Source: Orthonyx spaldingii
Taxonomy: Eukaryota > Chordata > Aves > Passeriformes > Orthonychidae
Direction: 5' to 3'
Assembly: GCA_013397795.1 (NCBI GenBank)
Contig: VZTJ01005553.1
Coordinates: forward strand, 469,458 to 533,457
Length of the DNA stretch: 64,000 bases
Positions 13,701 through 28,700 of the stretch are shown in pieces (positions within the stretch are counted from its first letter, which is position 1; each line of letters starts with the position of its first letter). Under the pieces are notes generated by a model, which searched no databases, was not told where the DNA came from, and saw nothing but the letters and a program-made list of their open reading frames with translations. The translations under genes were made by a program, and so were the position numbers.

Positions 13701-16700
13701 AGGATATTTTCTTCTTCCTAACCTATGTGCTGGCTTAAATCAAGCTGGCTTAAATCAACATTGAAATTGTGCTCTTTGTTTCTCAATAGCCTGATAAACC
13801 CGTGCCTCAGCCAAGCCTGCACTCAGTATTAACCATTCAGCTGCTAGACTGCCACTTTGTAAGCCACTAATACATTTGTCAAGTTCAAATCCAAAGCCAT
13901 GTCCTTTATTGTGCCAGTTTTGACATGGAGACTTTCATTCCTCATCTCCAGTTGTGAGACTGAGGCTAGATCAGACTGACTGTGCCAGAAGAAAGACGGA
14001 ACATTGTTGCTTAGAGCCCATTTATACAATTTATTTCAGTATCATGAGATCTGACATGCTGTAGAAGAAATCTGGCAAGCAACATGTATTTGCATTTGGA
14101 AAGTAAAGAAAAAGGAAACAAATTGAGGAAAGCTGAAATGCCAGTCCAAGGACTGTGATTACACAGTAGTCATCACTTTAAAAGTTGGCACTAGTCAGCT
14201 GATGTTGCAAAGTCACCTCAGGTAATTCCCATCCCAAGCATTTGGGAGAAGGATTGGTGCTTCAGCCCTGGAAGAGGTGCTGAAGCTGAGGCTGTAAAGT
14301 CAAGGCAGTGTACTGTTTGCCAATATGTGCAGTTATATTGCAGTATTCTTTTTGTTTCTTTTTGTTTTAAGTTGGCTAAAGACACTACAGGGACTCAGGC
14401 AGGTTGTAAACAAATTACACTGTCATAATACAAGTGTCTGATTAAAAATTAAGATGCTGTCTTCAATTATTGTGAAAACCCATCCAAAGCCTTTGAGGCT
14501 GTGTCCCCCACTGGTGAATCACTGCTGAGGATTGCCCTGGGTTACAGGGCTTATTCTGTCTAGTCCCAGCTGCTGGAGAACATCCAGGGGGTTCCATCAT
14601 CAATTCCAAGCTGCAGCATGCAGCAAGCGTCTTTGGACAACATTGCCTCTTCTCCAAACCCTCGCTGTGCCTCTGTGAAGTTACTCCTATGCCAATCCCT
14701 GGAACATCCACCAGAGAGACCTGTTTGTGCATGCATGCATGCCTGTGTCTGCCTGTGGGTGGACTGGGTGCCTAAGGCCAGTTACTGCAGAATCCAGACT
14801 GTGCATGTATATATCTCTCTATGTGTTTGTATATTTTCCCATAACAGGCTTTCATCATGGTCAGCCAAAGAGGTAAAGAAGATGAGGCTGTTGGTGCTGC
14901 TGGAATTTTATGTGAGTGCTTCATTTCTTGCATTGATCTGTGTATCTGGTCAAGCATGTTTGCATATATGCATACACATATATATACACCTTGTCTGTGT
15001 GTGTGTGAGGTTGGGAATACATGCTCAACCTCAATACTGGCTGCACCCAAGGACATGAAGCTGTGGTAGCCACACCAACCTGGGCTTCTAGATTTGTGAA
15101 CACTTAAAAGATAGACTTGCACAAAACAGATAAAAAAGGATGTTTTAGCCTCGTGGCGCTGTCTTCTCACATAATGCTGTGCTTCGGATTTTTCTTCTCA
15201 GAGCATATACTCCCATGTAGATCAATTATATGCCTCTGAAATACGAATATTCATTTTCAGGAAGAGTCTGGCCTACTTTATTGTTTCCCTTTACTTCATT
15301 TTCAGAACCAAAATGTTGGGGTTTTTTGTGGACTGGAGTGGAATAGATCACCTAAAACACAGAGGGACAACATGTAGATGACAAAAAGCCCCTTCCTTAT
15401 TCAGCAAGATTGATATTGGCTGCAGGCTGTGTCCTAAAGTACCATTCTCTGAGTGAGGTATAATAACATACACTGTGCTGACACCTTCCCACTCACTACA
15501 AAGTACCACCAGAGCACTTCTCTGCTTCGTGGATCTCACTACAAGCATTCCATCTCCTTGGTTCTCACTGCACATACTGGACGTTTGGAAAGCATCAGGT
15601 AAAGGAAACAAGAGGGAGGGAGTTGACAAGGGTGTAGTCCCACACAACCAATCCTATCTAAGAGAAAATCAATGTCGCTTTGCCTATGTCCCAGTTTCTT
15701 GAAAACCTCAAGGTTACTGCAGCTGCTGCCCCACACAGGACAGCCCCAAGAGTCACACCATGTGCCTGAGAGCATTGTCCAAATGCTTCTTGAACTCTGT
15801 CAGCCTTGGTGCTGTGACCACTTTCCTGGGGATCCTGTTCCAGTGCCCAACCACCCTCTGGGGGAAGAAATTTTCTCTAAACTAAGGAACTGTTTCCTGA
15901 GCTTCTCCTTTTTGAACCTAGAGCTCCCTGGACACAGTTCCATGCCATTTATGAGATATTTTTAATATTCCCTCTACCAATGTGATTTAGAACTCCCCCC
16001 TTATCTATGAAACACCCTCAACACATCTGTAGGACTAAGGGAAGATGTCAAACAGCTTGAGCATTCACAGCTATTTGGAGAAGATGCAGTTGGATCTATC
16101 ATTGCGGCTTTGCATGCTCAATTGCCTGCAGAGGGCTATATTGCTTCCCCTCATTGCTCCAATAATCATGAAGTCTTCCAAGTTTCTCTCCAAGAACAAA
16201 AAAATGTCACCAGCTCCTCAAGCCTCTCTTGTGAAAAGAAGCTGCTCAAGCATGAGTCCTGCAGAGAATTCAGATAAAATGATCCTGAGCAGAGGTCACT
16301 GCTGGTGGTGTAGGACCAAATATGGCATCTCTCTCAGATAAGGTTGCTGAAGTCCTGCAGTTCTATTCCCCATTTGCTGTCCCAATTTCCTTTGGTTACA
16401 TTGCAAACTGCTTAACCCTTCTCAGGAAGCTCATGTAGCTATCTGGGGCTTCAACTTCATTGGATATAAGTCTAGGGCACAGTGCCCCTGCCACAAAGCC
16501 TAACAAGCAGGGCAGCCCTGTAACCTACTTTCCGAGTGAAGAAACCTTACTGAAATCTTACTAGTTTTATGTGAAGTTACAGAATGTGTGTTGCAGGGCA
16601 ACAGGCCTTGACAGCCAGAGTGACCTTCTGTCTGTGGTCCGGAAGAAACCCTGGGACCCATGAAAAACATCCAGGTCATGGGTAATGTGGAAGAAGAGTG

Positions 16701-19700
16701 CATTGTGGGTCTGTGAGTTACTGGACGTGTCAGAAGTGAGAAATATCATTTGTTACCTTAAAAGGTATTGTTTACCTGTTACCATAAAAGGTAATACTTT
16801 AGAACCGAGTTGGGTGATTGGTATTCACTGTAGTGTAGAACTAGTTTCTGTTTGTGTAATGGTATGTAAGGAATTTTCACTATGCAATAAATCTCTTTTT
16901 CTGGACAGCAGCGTCCCGTGAAGTCAGTGTCTTGTTAATCGCCGCAGTTTTAGCCATCTCAGAAAACTGGGTAGGAGGAAACCAGTGCTGAGCCCAACTT
17001 ATGTTTGATCAGTTGCTGTTATATTACCATGAAAAGAGCTTTATTTCGACTAAAGAGGAAGATAAGCTAAACTTGACACTAATGACAAGAGCTGAGTATT
17101 GGAAAAAAATGTGTAGGAATCTGTGCAGAGGAATGTCCATATTATCTAGTGCAGGACTAGGTAGGGCCTTGGCCTAACCCCGTTATTGGCAAAATAATCT
17201 GGAAAGAAATGAGTTTAAATGAGGATTAGCTGTACTGAGATCGTCAGATCTAAACTCTGTTGCTGTTCTTAGTCAAATTAACCTTTGTTTAACACCAACG
17301 AAAGTTGTAAATGACTTTTATGAGGTGCAGGAGAGGAATTCTTGTTCCTTAAACAGCTGTCATCATGTGTGTTGTTTCACCCCTTGCTGTTGAACCAGAG
17401 CAATGTTTGGCTAGAAATATTTGTTTTGCATTCAGATTTCAGTCTCCAATACTGTCCAACACTGTAAACCCCAAGTTATAGATGAGACATAATGGGGTGT
17501 CCTGTGTGCTTTTGAATAAGGAAATACAAATGCAACAATGTGGTGCAATGAAAGCAGAAGTTAACATTTGATGGACTGGATATCCTGTGTTAAATTTCTC
17601 AGATTAATTTTTGCCATGGTTTGTCGCTAACACAAAAACATCACTTGAAGTCAGAGATAGTAAAAATTCCAGCTGTTCCAAAGTTTAATAACTACTTTCC
17701 CCTAAAGAGAAAGATAAGCAGATTAAAATGGACTATTGTGGAGGTAGGTGGACTGACACTATGGAACCCACTTTTGTGCTCAGCAATTCAATTCTTTTGA
17801 GACTTAAAGATTGTCATTATTGAGGTTCACAAGGGCATGTAATATATAAATCACATCTATGGGAGTGAAGTGATAATTTCCTTTGATGAATAGAAGGTAG
17901 CTACATGTGGGTGAGAAAAGTACTATGTTTTCTTGTGATTTTTTACAATTTTAACAATTACATCAGCTGTTATTGCAGAAGAGCTGCAGGAAGGAAATGC
18001 CAGCTATCTGCGTCAGAGCTCATCTTGATCGCTGTGCCACAGGGAGCTTCCTCCTCCTCCAGCATTAAGAGAATAGGTGAAGACTAACCATGCAGCTCTT
18101 GTGAAGTTTCAGGGTGGTGTAACCTTTCCTTTTAAAAAACACTAATTGTTTGCAAAATATGTGGTGTATGAAGTCATCCATTCAGTAATTGAGTTGGCTG
18201 AACTAAAATCTTGCAGTAAGACTGACATGAAACCTGCACTTTAAATGGGACTATTTGGACTGGACCTGCTATATAATTGACTTTTATGAACAAAATGGAT
18301 CATTACAAACATCTATCCTGAATAATGACATGGCAGCTGAGATTGCCTACTGCTGTATTTCACATATGATACAGAAGACATCTGTTTAACCCTTCTCTCG
18401 TCATTCCCCTAAAGCAAGATAGAGCAGCAGCACTACAGGTTATATGTATTGATAAAAAGAATATTTATCTCCACAGCCTGAGCCTTGTTCTTATTTCTCT
18501 CTGCCTCTGCCTCTGTATGGTCTATCTGTGGATATCCAGAAGGCTTATTTAAGGTTCCTTTACATGCTGGGGCACCCTCAAGTGTACTACGTAGACTCAG
18601 TCCCCCCCTGGAGGAGGGATGCTCTAAACCTATACTCCTTCACATTTGCCTCTAGCCATGGTACAGGTTAGATAATAGATGATGTGACCCTCCAAGGCTG
18701 TTTCTGCATCCCTTTGGGTGCTTTGCAATTGCAACTGCTCAGGCTCTCTGACGTAGATGTTAGAGCTCAGCTCAGTATCTTGGCGTATGGTTTGCCTTTC
18801 AGCCCCAGACACGGCGATATCAAAGGAGAGATACTGGGGAGCTGTTTCTCAGCAACACCCCATCCTTCCCACTTACACTCTGCTTTCCATGGATATATTT
18901 CTGTGGTATTTTGCAGTAGATGTGAACTCACTCTGCCCACATACTGAGCCCACTTTGAGTGAGTCAGCTCCATCAAATAAGCTGAGTAGCTCTGGTTAAT
19001 ATGCTACAAAGCCTGAGAGGTTAGGAAGGAAAGGTTAGCAGCTCTGCTTGGTGCCAAGAGAGGGCTTGTGGTAGCAGAGGGAGCATGTGTCCTCCTGCAC
19101 ATTTGTAGACATGCCCAAGGGGAAACAAAATTAAAAATGTAGAAATTTCCTTTCTATAAACTTCCATGCTTGAGTTTCCCCCACTTCCAGTACTTATCTG
19201 CTCTGTATCTCGTACTTGTTGTAGGAGTTTGTGTGTGCCAATAAAGCTTGTGGCCAAAGTAATTCCTGGCCCACCCTCATCTGAAACACTCGGCTGGAGA
19301 GCAATTTTCTTTCTCTGAAGTCCCTTATGATGGAACAGAGCTGCTTTCCATAAGCAGGAGCTGCTGCAACAAAGTGATTTTTTTAAGCATCAGAGAAGGT
19401 TGAGAGCTGGGCTACCTTGCTGCTGAGCCACAGAACCTGCTGATGGGATGTGCATGCTGATCAGAGCTCTCTTCCCAGGATATTGCTAATGGCAACCTCT
19501 TGACCTGCCTTTGTCTAACAGATTTCAAGTGGCTCCAAGCTGTAACTCATTCAGCTCCAGAAAAATATGACTTTTAGGCTCTGTCATAATTTTTTTCCAA
19601 ATATAACCTCAAAAAGCAGTAATAGCCTTGCTTTTCTCATGTCAAGGAATAAAATTAATCATACACTTTGTGTTTATAATGTGCTTTTTCATTTTTAGAC

Positions 19701-22700
19701 TGCTTTATATTAGCTGATATATGATTGTATTACAATGTCCATATCAGCTGCACCTCAGCAAAATATTTTGGTGTCTCTAAGTATCTGTATACCAAAGAGA
19801 GAAAATAATTTCTTGGCCTCATGCTTTATCTGTGTTGTCTCCCACTGGAGACAGTTCGGGGTAAAGAATCACTCTTATTTCATGTATTAAACAAGTCTGG
19901 AAACATAGCATTATCTTACAAGAATTTCTGATGATTCTTTTTGAATGCCTTTTCTCCAAATGTTCCAAACCCTTGAAGCAAATAGTTTTTTAACTTCTAA
20001 AATAAGTTCTTGTTTCCTGTCAACATTTCAAAACAGGAGAAAAACTTGATTTTTTCTTGTGCCATTTTTTGGTTTAAAAACCTTGAGATGACATTCAAGA
20101 GAAAATGAAAATGCACTGTTTCAAAAACAGAGTAAAAATAAGAAACTTTTGTTTTGACATCTCCTGAGAGTGAAAAATCAAATTTTCTCTTGTTAAAGCA
20201 TTTTCCAACAAATTCACTTTTTTGTCTTTTGCTATAGTGCTGACTTATTTTTTTTTTTTAAGTGGAAGAAGGTTCTGGAATTAGGGTGAGTGTATTGAAT
20301 CCACAGGGACTGAAAGTGTCCATGAAGTTGGCTGAGGGACAGGGGTGACAGCTGATCAGAGCAGGGGTGTCCAACTGTGTCTCGTCTTTGCCATTTCATG
20401 TGACAGCAAATGAAGCAATTGCCGTCTCCTGTTTCTTTGATACCTGAGAGCCATAGTCAGAAGCTAAGGATATGCCAGGTGCTGCACAGACCAGTGCAAT
20501 GAGATAGTTCCTTAATGACAGAGCTTATAATATGTACACAGGACAAGGCACAACAGAGAGGTGCAAACAGGAGGAAGAGGACCAGGCACCCCTGCACTGG
20601 GATTGCAATAGTCCATCCACTAAGGAGGAGTATGGAGGGACTTGTCTGAATGCCAAAAAGACGTATGATAGAGATTGGTATAATGAACGTTTTGGAGGGG
20701 TACATGAGTTCCTAAACACTGAAGAAGAAATGATTTGTGGTTGAGCAGTGAAGGGCCTTCACAATAGAAACCATTTGATCTGATGGGAAGAAAACACAGA
20801 ACAGTAGGAGGGTATGAACGGAGAAGGACACTTGGAGTTAAGAAGAGCATTAAGTTAATGTGATGATGGTTGCAGCAGTATTCTGGGCTGTGCAGTTATT
20901 TATGATACCTCGAGAAAAGAGTTCTTGTAATGATGGCATCACTAGAACTGGCAATCTGGATCTAGCTCTAGTCTAATATGCAAATAGTCTAACAAACACT
21001 GGACTTTAGAGAAGCAAAAGACTTACATCCTACACATCTGTTGTGTGTCTTCAAAAAATTAGTTCCAATTGGATTGTTATAAAACCAGAGCCTTAGGAAG
21101 TCATTCACATTATTGTAATAAACCCTGCCCACTGCTGCAGAACTTAGGAATGAGATGAGAACTGAGGCCCTATTGCATTAGCTGCTGCATGGATATGAAG
21201 TTGTAAGGAGATCTTTAATGACAACTTATATTCCTTGTTGCTATTTAGGTTTTCTTAGGGGAATTGTTGGGTTGGGGTGTGGAAATCAAGAAGTGTAGAG
21301 GTACAAAATAAATGAGAATAAAGCTGAAATATTCAAATGACAGAAGTACAGGGAGAATAGATGAAGATACTTCATGGCTGTAGAGACAAAAAGTCTAAAA
21401 GATTCAGCAGAGAGAAAAGAGTTCCTTTTCAGAGCACAGAAAACACCCCAGTGAGCTCAAGTGGGACTGTGGGCTTGTGCTTTCACGGCCTGTGCAGCTG
21501 CTCCTTCCAGCTTGAGTGGGTTGACTCCTCCCTTGTTATTCCCTTGTGCTGACTGTAGAGCATATCTGAATAGTAAAGAGATTTGCAATTAAGAGAAATG
21601 CTTCAGAGAACTAAAACAGTTCTTGTTTTTGCTGAATGTATATTTTGTTGCATCTTTTTTCTTTTTATTTTTTAAGCCATTAAATTAAGAATTAATAATT
21701 TTCAGGGTGGTCACCTGCTTTTACCGAGCACTAAGATTTGATCCCTACATCTTCTAGCAAATACGAAGACAAGTAGCCTGATTAATCATTGCTAAGAAAG
21801 CTGTTGCCTGGGTACCTTCATACACCTGCACTACTGAGAGGGAATGGCCTAAAAAAACAGGGAAGTGTTTATAAGCCAATGCTTTTTTTTCACCTGAGTG
21901 ATCTCAGCTGCACCTCTGCTTCATCTATCCTTCCCTCCTTTCATGCATCAGGCCTGGGCAGGGAAGGCTGAGGGACAGCAGATGGTAGGCTGACTGTTGC
22001 TCAGTTTAGAAAGCAGCTCCTAACATTTGGCTCACACCTGTCAGCAGACTCTGTATACACTTGTTTGTCCTCCTCTGTACCATATGTTTCCATGCAAAAT
22101 CAGTTCCAATGATCTATTGCCTTATTTCTATCACTCCTATTATGGTTGTAACTGAGCATTTCACAGTCATTAATGAATTTACCCTGACAGCCTCCCTGTT
22201 GTGTAGGCAACTAATATCACCCACCGTACAGATGGGTTAGCTCAAGCTCAGATCCACAGCTTTTCAAAAGTCTCATTGAAATCGACGGCAAGGAAGCACA
22301 GCTCCACGGGATGAAAATTTGGGAGAGCAAGCTGCATGCTGAGTTTCACCCAAGGAATTTGCAGTGGAGTGAGGAAATTCCTCTGTGGGATCCTACATGG
22401 ATGCTCAAAGTGCTGGACCATTCTTGATTTCCTGACACAGAGCTGCTCCCTGCTTTTGTAAACCCAACAGAACTGTGGTTGTTGTTGTCATTAGAAAATA
22501 CTGTTTAAAAGTTAGTTAAAAGCCCATTGGCCCAATGTAGTGACAGCAGTCAGCTCAAAAGTATTCTGCCCAAATGAGAAAAGTTGATAAGGACCAAAAA
22601 ATGTACTTCTGCTGCTCTGGAGACTGTCTCCCACTTCCTCTATTCTTTGTATTCTTGCTTGCTTCTCAGAAAAGAACTTCTTTGCAGCCATTCAGGTTTA

Positions 22701-25700
22701 AAGTCTACGTAGGAGAGGAACAGGGTTTTCTAAAATGTACTGTATGTACCTATCAGTCACCTACTTATTAATTATAACTAAAAGCATGATTAATCTGTCA
22801 CAGATAGGGCTGCTAAGTAACCCAAATCATGCTAATGCATTTCTGTCACCTACACAAAAGGCAGCATTTTTCTCAGATTTCACATCTGTGTGTACTAAGG
22901 CCCATATCCACAGCAGCTGCAGAGCACTGGTGATGCCTTTCTGCCACAGATGGGATGAGGTTGATCATGCATATCTATATTGCCCTCACAGTGTCTGTGC
23001 AGGGGTTTATTTCCTCAACACTAGCACAATTTAATGAGTTTATCCTTTGCAAATAATTTTGCCTTTTAAAATTTATAACAACTACAGTTATGAGAATTAT
23101 TTCCAGGGACTCATAATGACTGTGACTGAAATTCCTCTGTGAGAAGGGTCAGCATGAAGACCATGGTGCTACTTAAGCCCTGCAATGAATAGGAGCTAAG
23201 AGGTGCATAGGTCTCCTGCAAGTGTCAAAGTCTAGGAAAACAATTCTTTTGATATGACACATCATAATTTTTTTCTCTTCTGCATTACTTTTCTCTGAAT
23301 AGTCAATTGATCCATTTTTTTTAATAGCCTAGATGTTTGAAAGTTAATTTCCAGGCACCAACTTGAGATTAGTAACCACACTTGAAACCCTCATACATCC
23401 ATCCTATGAAGCAGTCAGCAGTCAATGCATGGATATGTTAAATCCAGCTAAACTACACAGTGTAACTTTTAAAATGTCCTCAAGGAAAGCTTATCACATG
23501 AAAGACCTTCAAAACTGACACCTCCAGAAGTCTAATGATACCCTACGATATGAGGAACAGAAGACAGGTAGGTCACCCATCGAAGGAACCATTCCACTGG
23601 TGCCTGGGTGACCTGTTAAGGCTTGATGCCCTATTTCTGGATGGATAAAGTATGAGTAATACAATCATCAGGCTCATTAAATATATAGTATATTTATTAT
23701 ATAGATATAACACACACACACACATATATAAATTATTATTAGATATAAACAATATTATTTTTTCCACTCCTCTTATTTTAAATATATATGAGGAGAAAAA
23801 GCCCAGCTTCAATTTTGTCTTTTTACACTTACTCACTTTTTGGTTAAATAAGATAAAGTTTTATATAAGAGTTTTGGTGTGAACTGCCTGAGACTGCAAG
23901 ATGAAGCTTACAAGCTGTAATCTGAAACCCTCCTGTGCTGCACGCCTCAGTGGCCAAATGAAGAAACCATTTTGATCTTCATCTCAATAGGCACCTTGCT
24001 GCATGCAGGCAGAATCTCAGTCGGTAGGTTTCTGAGCGTATAGATTTATGGAAGTTTGTATAGGGAATAGTATTTTTAGTCCTAAGCAATGCAGTAGTCA
24101 AGCAACATTCAGTGGAGAAAAAGTAGAAAATGGGTAAGAAAATATAAACTGCTCCAGAACAAGTGTTGTTTGTGTGGCTTTTACCGTTCTTTGCTTAGTT
24201 TTTTTTTTTTTTTAATTGCTCTTTAGTCATCACAGTTTGGTGTAAATGCAGTCCAGAGTAAATTGTTTGTAGCCATTCATATGTACTACAGTGACACAGA
24301 AATGAAATCTTGGAATGCTGCCCTTAATGTAGCAATTTCACCAGTTTCTTGCAAAACTGTGCTCTCCTACCCTTTCTTATTAATAAACATGATATCCTTC
24401 TGTTTGCTTTCCTTTCATTCTGCACAGCTGTACTCTTCTCTTTCATCAAGACAGAGTCACAATTTTGTTTGTCACACTTAAATATGTATTTTTTTTCTTC
24501 TTTACTTATGAATAGCAGGCTTGGATTTTCCCTATGGAATAGAAATTAAAAGAGCCCTGACATTTAGAAAGTAAAGGAATTGCTCCAAATGATTATAGTC
24601 GTGTTAAAATGAGTCACACACTTTTGATCCAAACTTCCTGACATACACATCCATATATATTAATCATTATGACATCATTGAAGTACTATTTTTACCTTTT
24701 TAATAAAAGCTAAGTGCATTTGTCAACTCATCAAATTATATTTAATCCAGTGAACATACAGACTGGTTAGGAAAGACATGTGCTTTCAAATAACAGCAGA
24801 GATCATTTCTACATGTCTGAAAATGTTGTGCGTGTAAAGATATGTAACATGTTTGCACTCTTTGAAATGCGGGTGAAAAGCCCACTGTAAAAAAAAAAAC
24901 AAACCAAACATAATGAATTAATTTTACTAAGGAAAATTAAACTTACCTGTCAACAAATGCGTGGTGTATTACAAAGATAGGATCATTTGCAGAGCCTTGT
25001 ACTTGGGACATGGAGCCATTCATGTAGATGTGAAGTGCGTTATGCAAACTGCTCTGCGACGGGTTTGATATCGCGGTCTGTGGATCAGCAAAGCCTGTAG
25101 ACTCAAGAGAAAATCATACACTGGTATGACAATGTGTATAATTCTTTTTCCAGTAACAGTGAAGATCAAAGTACTTACTTACCCTTCATTTACGTTCTGC
25201 TTTTTAGACAAGAGCTTAGGAAAACTTGTAAAGGAGTGTTAATATATTTCAAAGGCATAGCAAAGATGAAATTAGAAAAATCTAAATTAGAACTCCTGCC
25301 ATGTAGCTAATGCAGCATGTCAGCAAATGTACTGCTTAATTGCTTTATATTTTTAAATTTCTTTGTGCATTTTGTCTGGCTGGTAAAACGCAACATAATC
25401 CCTACAGACATTTATGTGTGGACATTTATTTATGTTGAGAAAACTTATTAACTTTATTTTCATCTTTAATCTCTATACTTACAGGCTCCTGAAATGAAAC
25501 AGGCTATTTTATCTCATCATATGCTCAGTCATTTATTAATGTTTGTCTCTATAGAACACACTCTTTTATTGATAGGAGCCAACACAATACAAGCTATAAT
25601 CTCTACAGAAGGATTTGGTGAGTAATCAATAATCCTTTGCTGTCAGACTTGCAGGATGGAAGTCTGTGGACCACTGTTATTTTGGAGGACACTTAAAAGA

Positions 25701-28700
25701 TGGGTTTTAGGAAGAGCTTACACAGACCAACTCCCAAACAGGAAATACTGGAAGACGAGTTTCTGCATTAGTTTTTATCTTGGTAACCTGCCTATACTTA
25801 GCTCTGATATTATAGCCCTACTCAGCATCCTGTCAGCCATGCATCCAACCTACTTACAAGGACTCCTAGTAAAAGCCAACTCAACCACCTGATCCTTCTC
25901 TGGGATTTTCCCAGAGAACAGAAGGAGAAACCTGTGTTGTCCACCTAGTCTATTTCTGAACCTGATGCTAGTTCTGATATTTAACCCATGCCACAAAACC
26001 CCTCTGATCTGTCTCTTTTATTTGGTTCCTGAAGATGTCTTCTTCTCACAATTTCTGTAAGCTGTAGGATGAGGAAGCATAGTGGAGGCACATTGAAATA
26101 TCTTCACAACTTAATTATCAATTAAAAAGGGCTGTGAACCATACGGTCATTGTGTTGATCCTCAGTGTTTTCCCAATATCACTGCAGTTTATCAGATCTG
26201 CAGGGTGGGGAAAATAAAGATGTTAGCTTTTATCTATGGGAAGTTCCTAATGGTCTTTGAACACTTGGTTTATTTACTTATTTAGACCAAGAACTACCAT
26301 TTGAATGAGAATCAGTAATATACTTTTGAAGTCAATCTCCCAATAGTCTTTGTATTTGACACTATGACTCACACCACAGGGCAATTTCTGACTTTGCAGG
26401 CTGGATTCCTTTTGTAGAAAATCTAAAATGTGCCAACTATCAGTGGGTGTTCAGTTCAGGCAACTGAACTGCAGTCAGTATGAAAAACCCCTTCCCTGTG
26501 AAAACCCTAATGTGTAAAATGGAATCCTAGTCCACAGTTTCAGCTATTTTGCTCTGGATTTGCTCCTCTCTGAGTCACACAAAATATTAATTGAGACATG
26601 GCTAGAGTTGCTTTATGAGTAGGGTCATACTCTGAACTTGGAAACCTGAATTTTACACCCAACAGACTCTGATCTCCTGTGTAAAATGATTGCATTGCTT
26701 TGCCACTCTAAATTCCCTCATTGGGCTTTGTCTTGTCAGTTAACCTCTACAAACAAGGGGAGAGCATCTGGCATAAACCCACTGGTATTTATAATAAGAA
26801 TCAGATCACAACTGTAGCATTTAGAAATCAAAATACCATAATAACCATCCATCTTTCAAAGTCTGACAAAACTTTTGAGAAATTCAGGGGAAGTCAGAGT
26901 TGAAAACATAATTAGGACATGTGGAGAAGGTAGAGTTGGCTTACTATGAAAATTGTAAGTCTTTAAGGTAAAGTAAGCCTAGACTTAGCAAGCAAAGAGG
27001 AACACATTAACACCTGCAGATTTTAAGTACATCAGATGTGGACCAGGATTCTGGAAGAGTCTGCTTGGTGACATAAACAGCAAAGCATAGAAGATCTCGA
27101 AGGGAAAATCGGGCCCACAGAAATCTGCATAATGGCGAATGTTATGTTTCCTAGCTATCAAATTGGCGGAAAAAGCAGAGTAAAATATTACTTATGGAGA
27201 ATGATGTACTTTGACAGTCTGTCCAGAACACACAGGAAGCAATGGCAACTATTTTGGCTTTCTTGCTGCTGGCCACAACACATGATTATTGGAATCAGTC
27301 AATTTAGCAATACTAGAACATTTCTGTGAACATTAACTGGATATCATATATCTGTGTATCATTCTGAAGCAATTCTTCCACTTATATTCCACTGCATTGT
27401 AAGTATGCTAAAGGGAAGAGAAACATTTTACAGGGACTAGGTAGACAGCTAGAGGTTTGATATCAGGCTTCAGATACTTAAATTTCTTAATGCATTGCAA
27501 ACGCTTGATCTAATCATTCATAAAAATACACAGAATACTCATCTTGACTCTGGACAGCTTTTCATGGAACATCTGCACATAAGCAATTTATCTTAATCAT
27601 CAAAATCTCTGCACTGGAACAGCTTTAGCAACCCCACCCTCCGGTTCCAGATAATTGGGGTGCATCCAATCAGTGTCAAAGGTGATATCATGTTTAACCC
27701 TGCACAAGTTCTAATATCTGATCTCTTGTCATGAAAACTCCATATAAATTTTTAAGTTAGCAGGAATAAAGCCATGATGTGATGTCACTGTATCTTATTT
27801 GCTTGGGTCTTATTCTTTTTTTCTCAGACTTTTTAAAAAGACTTCAGTACAATCAGCTATGCAGGATGACATATTAGAGTGGAGTTGTCCAAAAAGCATA
27901 TGTGAAATCTTCACAGTTTTTTCAGAGTACAGGAAACTTTGTTGAGATATCTGCAGTAAAATCACCTCTAAAGCAGATGTGAGACTACAGTTTCAAGCAG
28001 TGAGCTGAAATAAGAGTTCTCTGTCTCTATATGGGGGAGCTCTTCTTCCTCCAGCTGCCTTGCCCCATGCTGTGCCTTCGTCTCCTCTGCACTAACTTCA
28101 CCTCGTCAGTCCTTCTGTGAACTGATTTCACTCACTATTCTGGCAGTAAACTACCCTGGAGTGTGGGATGTCAGTTTTTTTTTTTTTCTGGGACACTAAA
28201 ATACAGAATCTTGTGTAAGGCTATGATGAGAATAAGTGATGGTACCAAAAAAGGAGGGAGAGCAACTGACGAATGGATGGAGGAGACTGCAGTGAGCTGT
28301 TAAATCATCTTGGCCAGTACAGGAGGCTGTGACATTCAGACATTTTTATAAACCCTTGGTTGATTATGATGCATCAGAAGTAGCTATCAGGACATACATC
28401 ACTGAAGTGAAGTTTCTCCAGTGATTTCAATAAGAGAAAAATCACAGTTTAGGGCTTCAGAAACCTCATTCTTCTCCTGCTTATAACACTGTTAATGAAC
28501 AACAGTGATTCAGTGGATTTGAAGCAGTTTTACTGGGCCAGACCAAATTAAATCAGGTGGGAATTTAGACCAAAGTTTATTATAATAGAAACTAATGATG
28601 CCACTCAAGATTAAGACTGCCTGACAGTTTTTAGGATGGTATATAGGCAGTTTTCATTGAACATGCAATTAGGTCAGGTGTATGTCTTTTAATAGAGTAC

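Larger units (their letters stand above)
6820..24946 (-). other. TYR intron 3 (18.1 kb)
   Basis: Donor GTAAGT at 24946 and acceptor TTCCACAG ending at 6820. Recognised contents are a CR1 piece near 15720-15960, a solo LTR at 16570-16946, possible ancient repeats near 20460-20600 and 22150-22290, and an AT/CA-rich stretch at 23680-23790. From 6830 to 15700 I see no repeat family and no exon, only short unsupported open frames. The same is true of 16960-20450 and 23800-24940. Confidence 0.85.

Noticed and set aside
14618..15170. Overlapping open frames on both strands near 14.6-15.2 kb
   Set aside because: They arise from CA/TG- and TGCATG-rich low complexity. Several frames are open at once, which argues against coding.
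19155..19260. TATAAA followed by AATAAA, as in an LTR
   Set aside because: No TG...CA termini or target duplication could be found around it.
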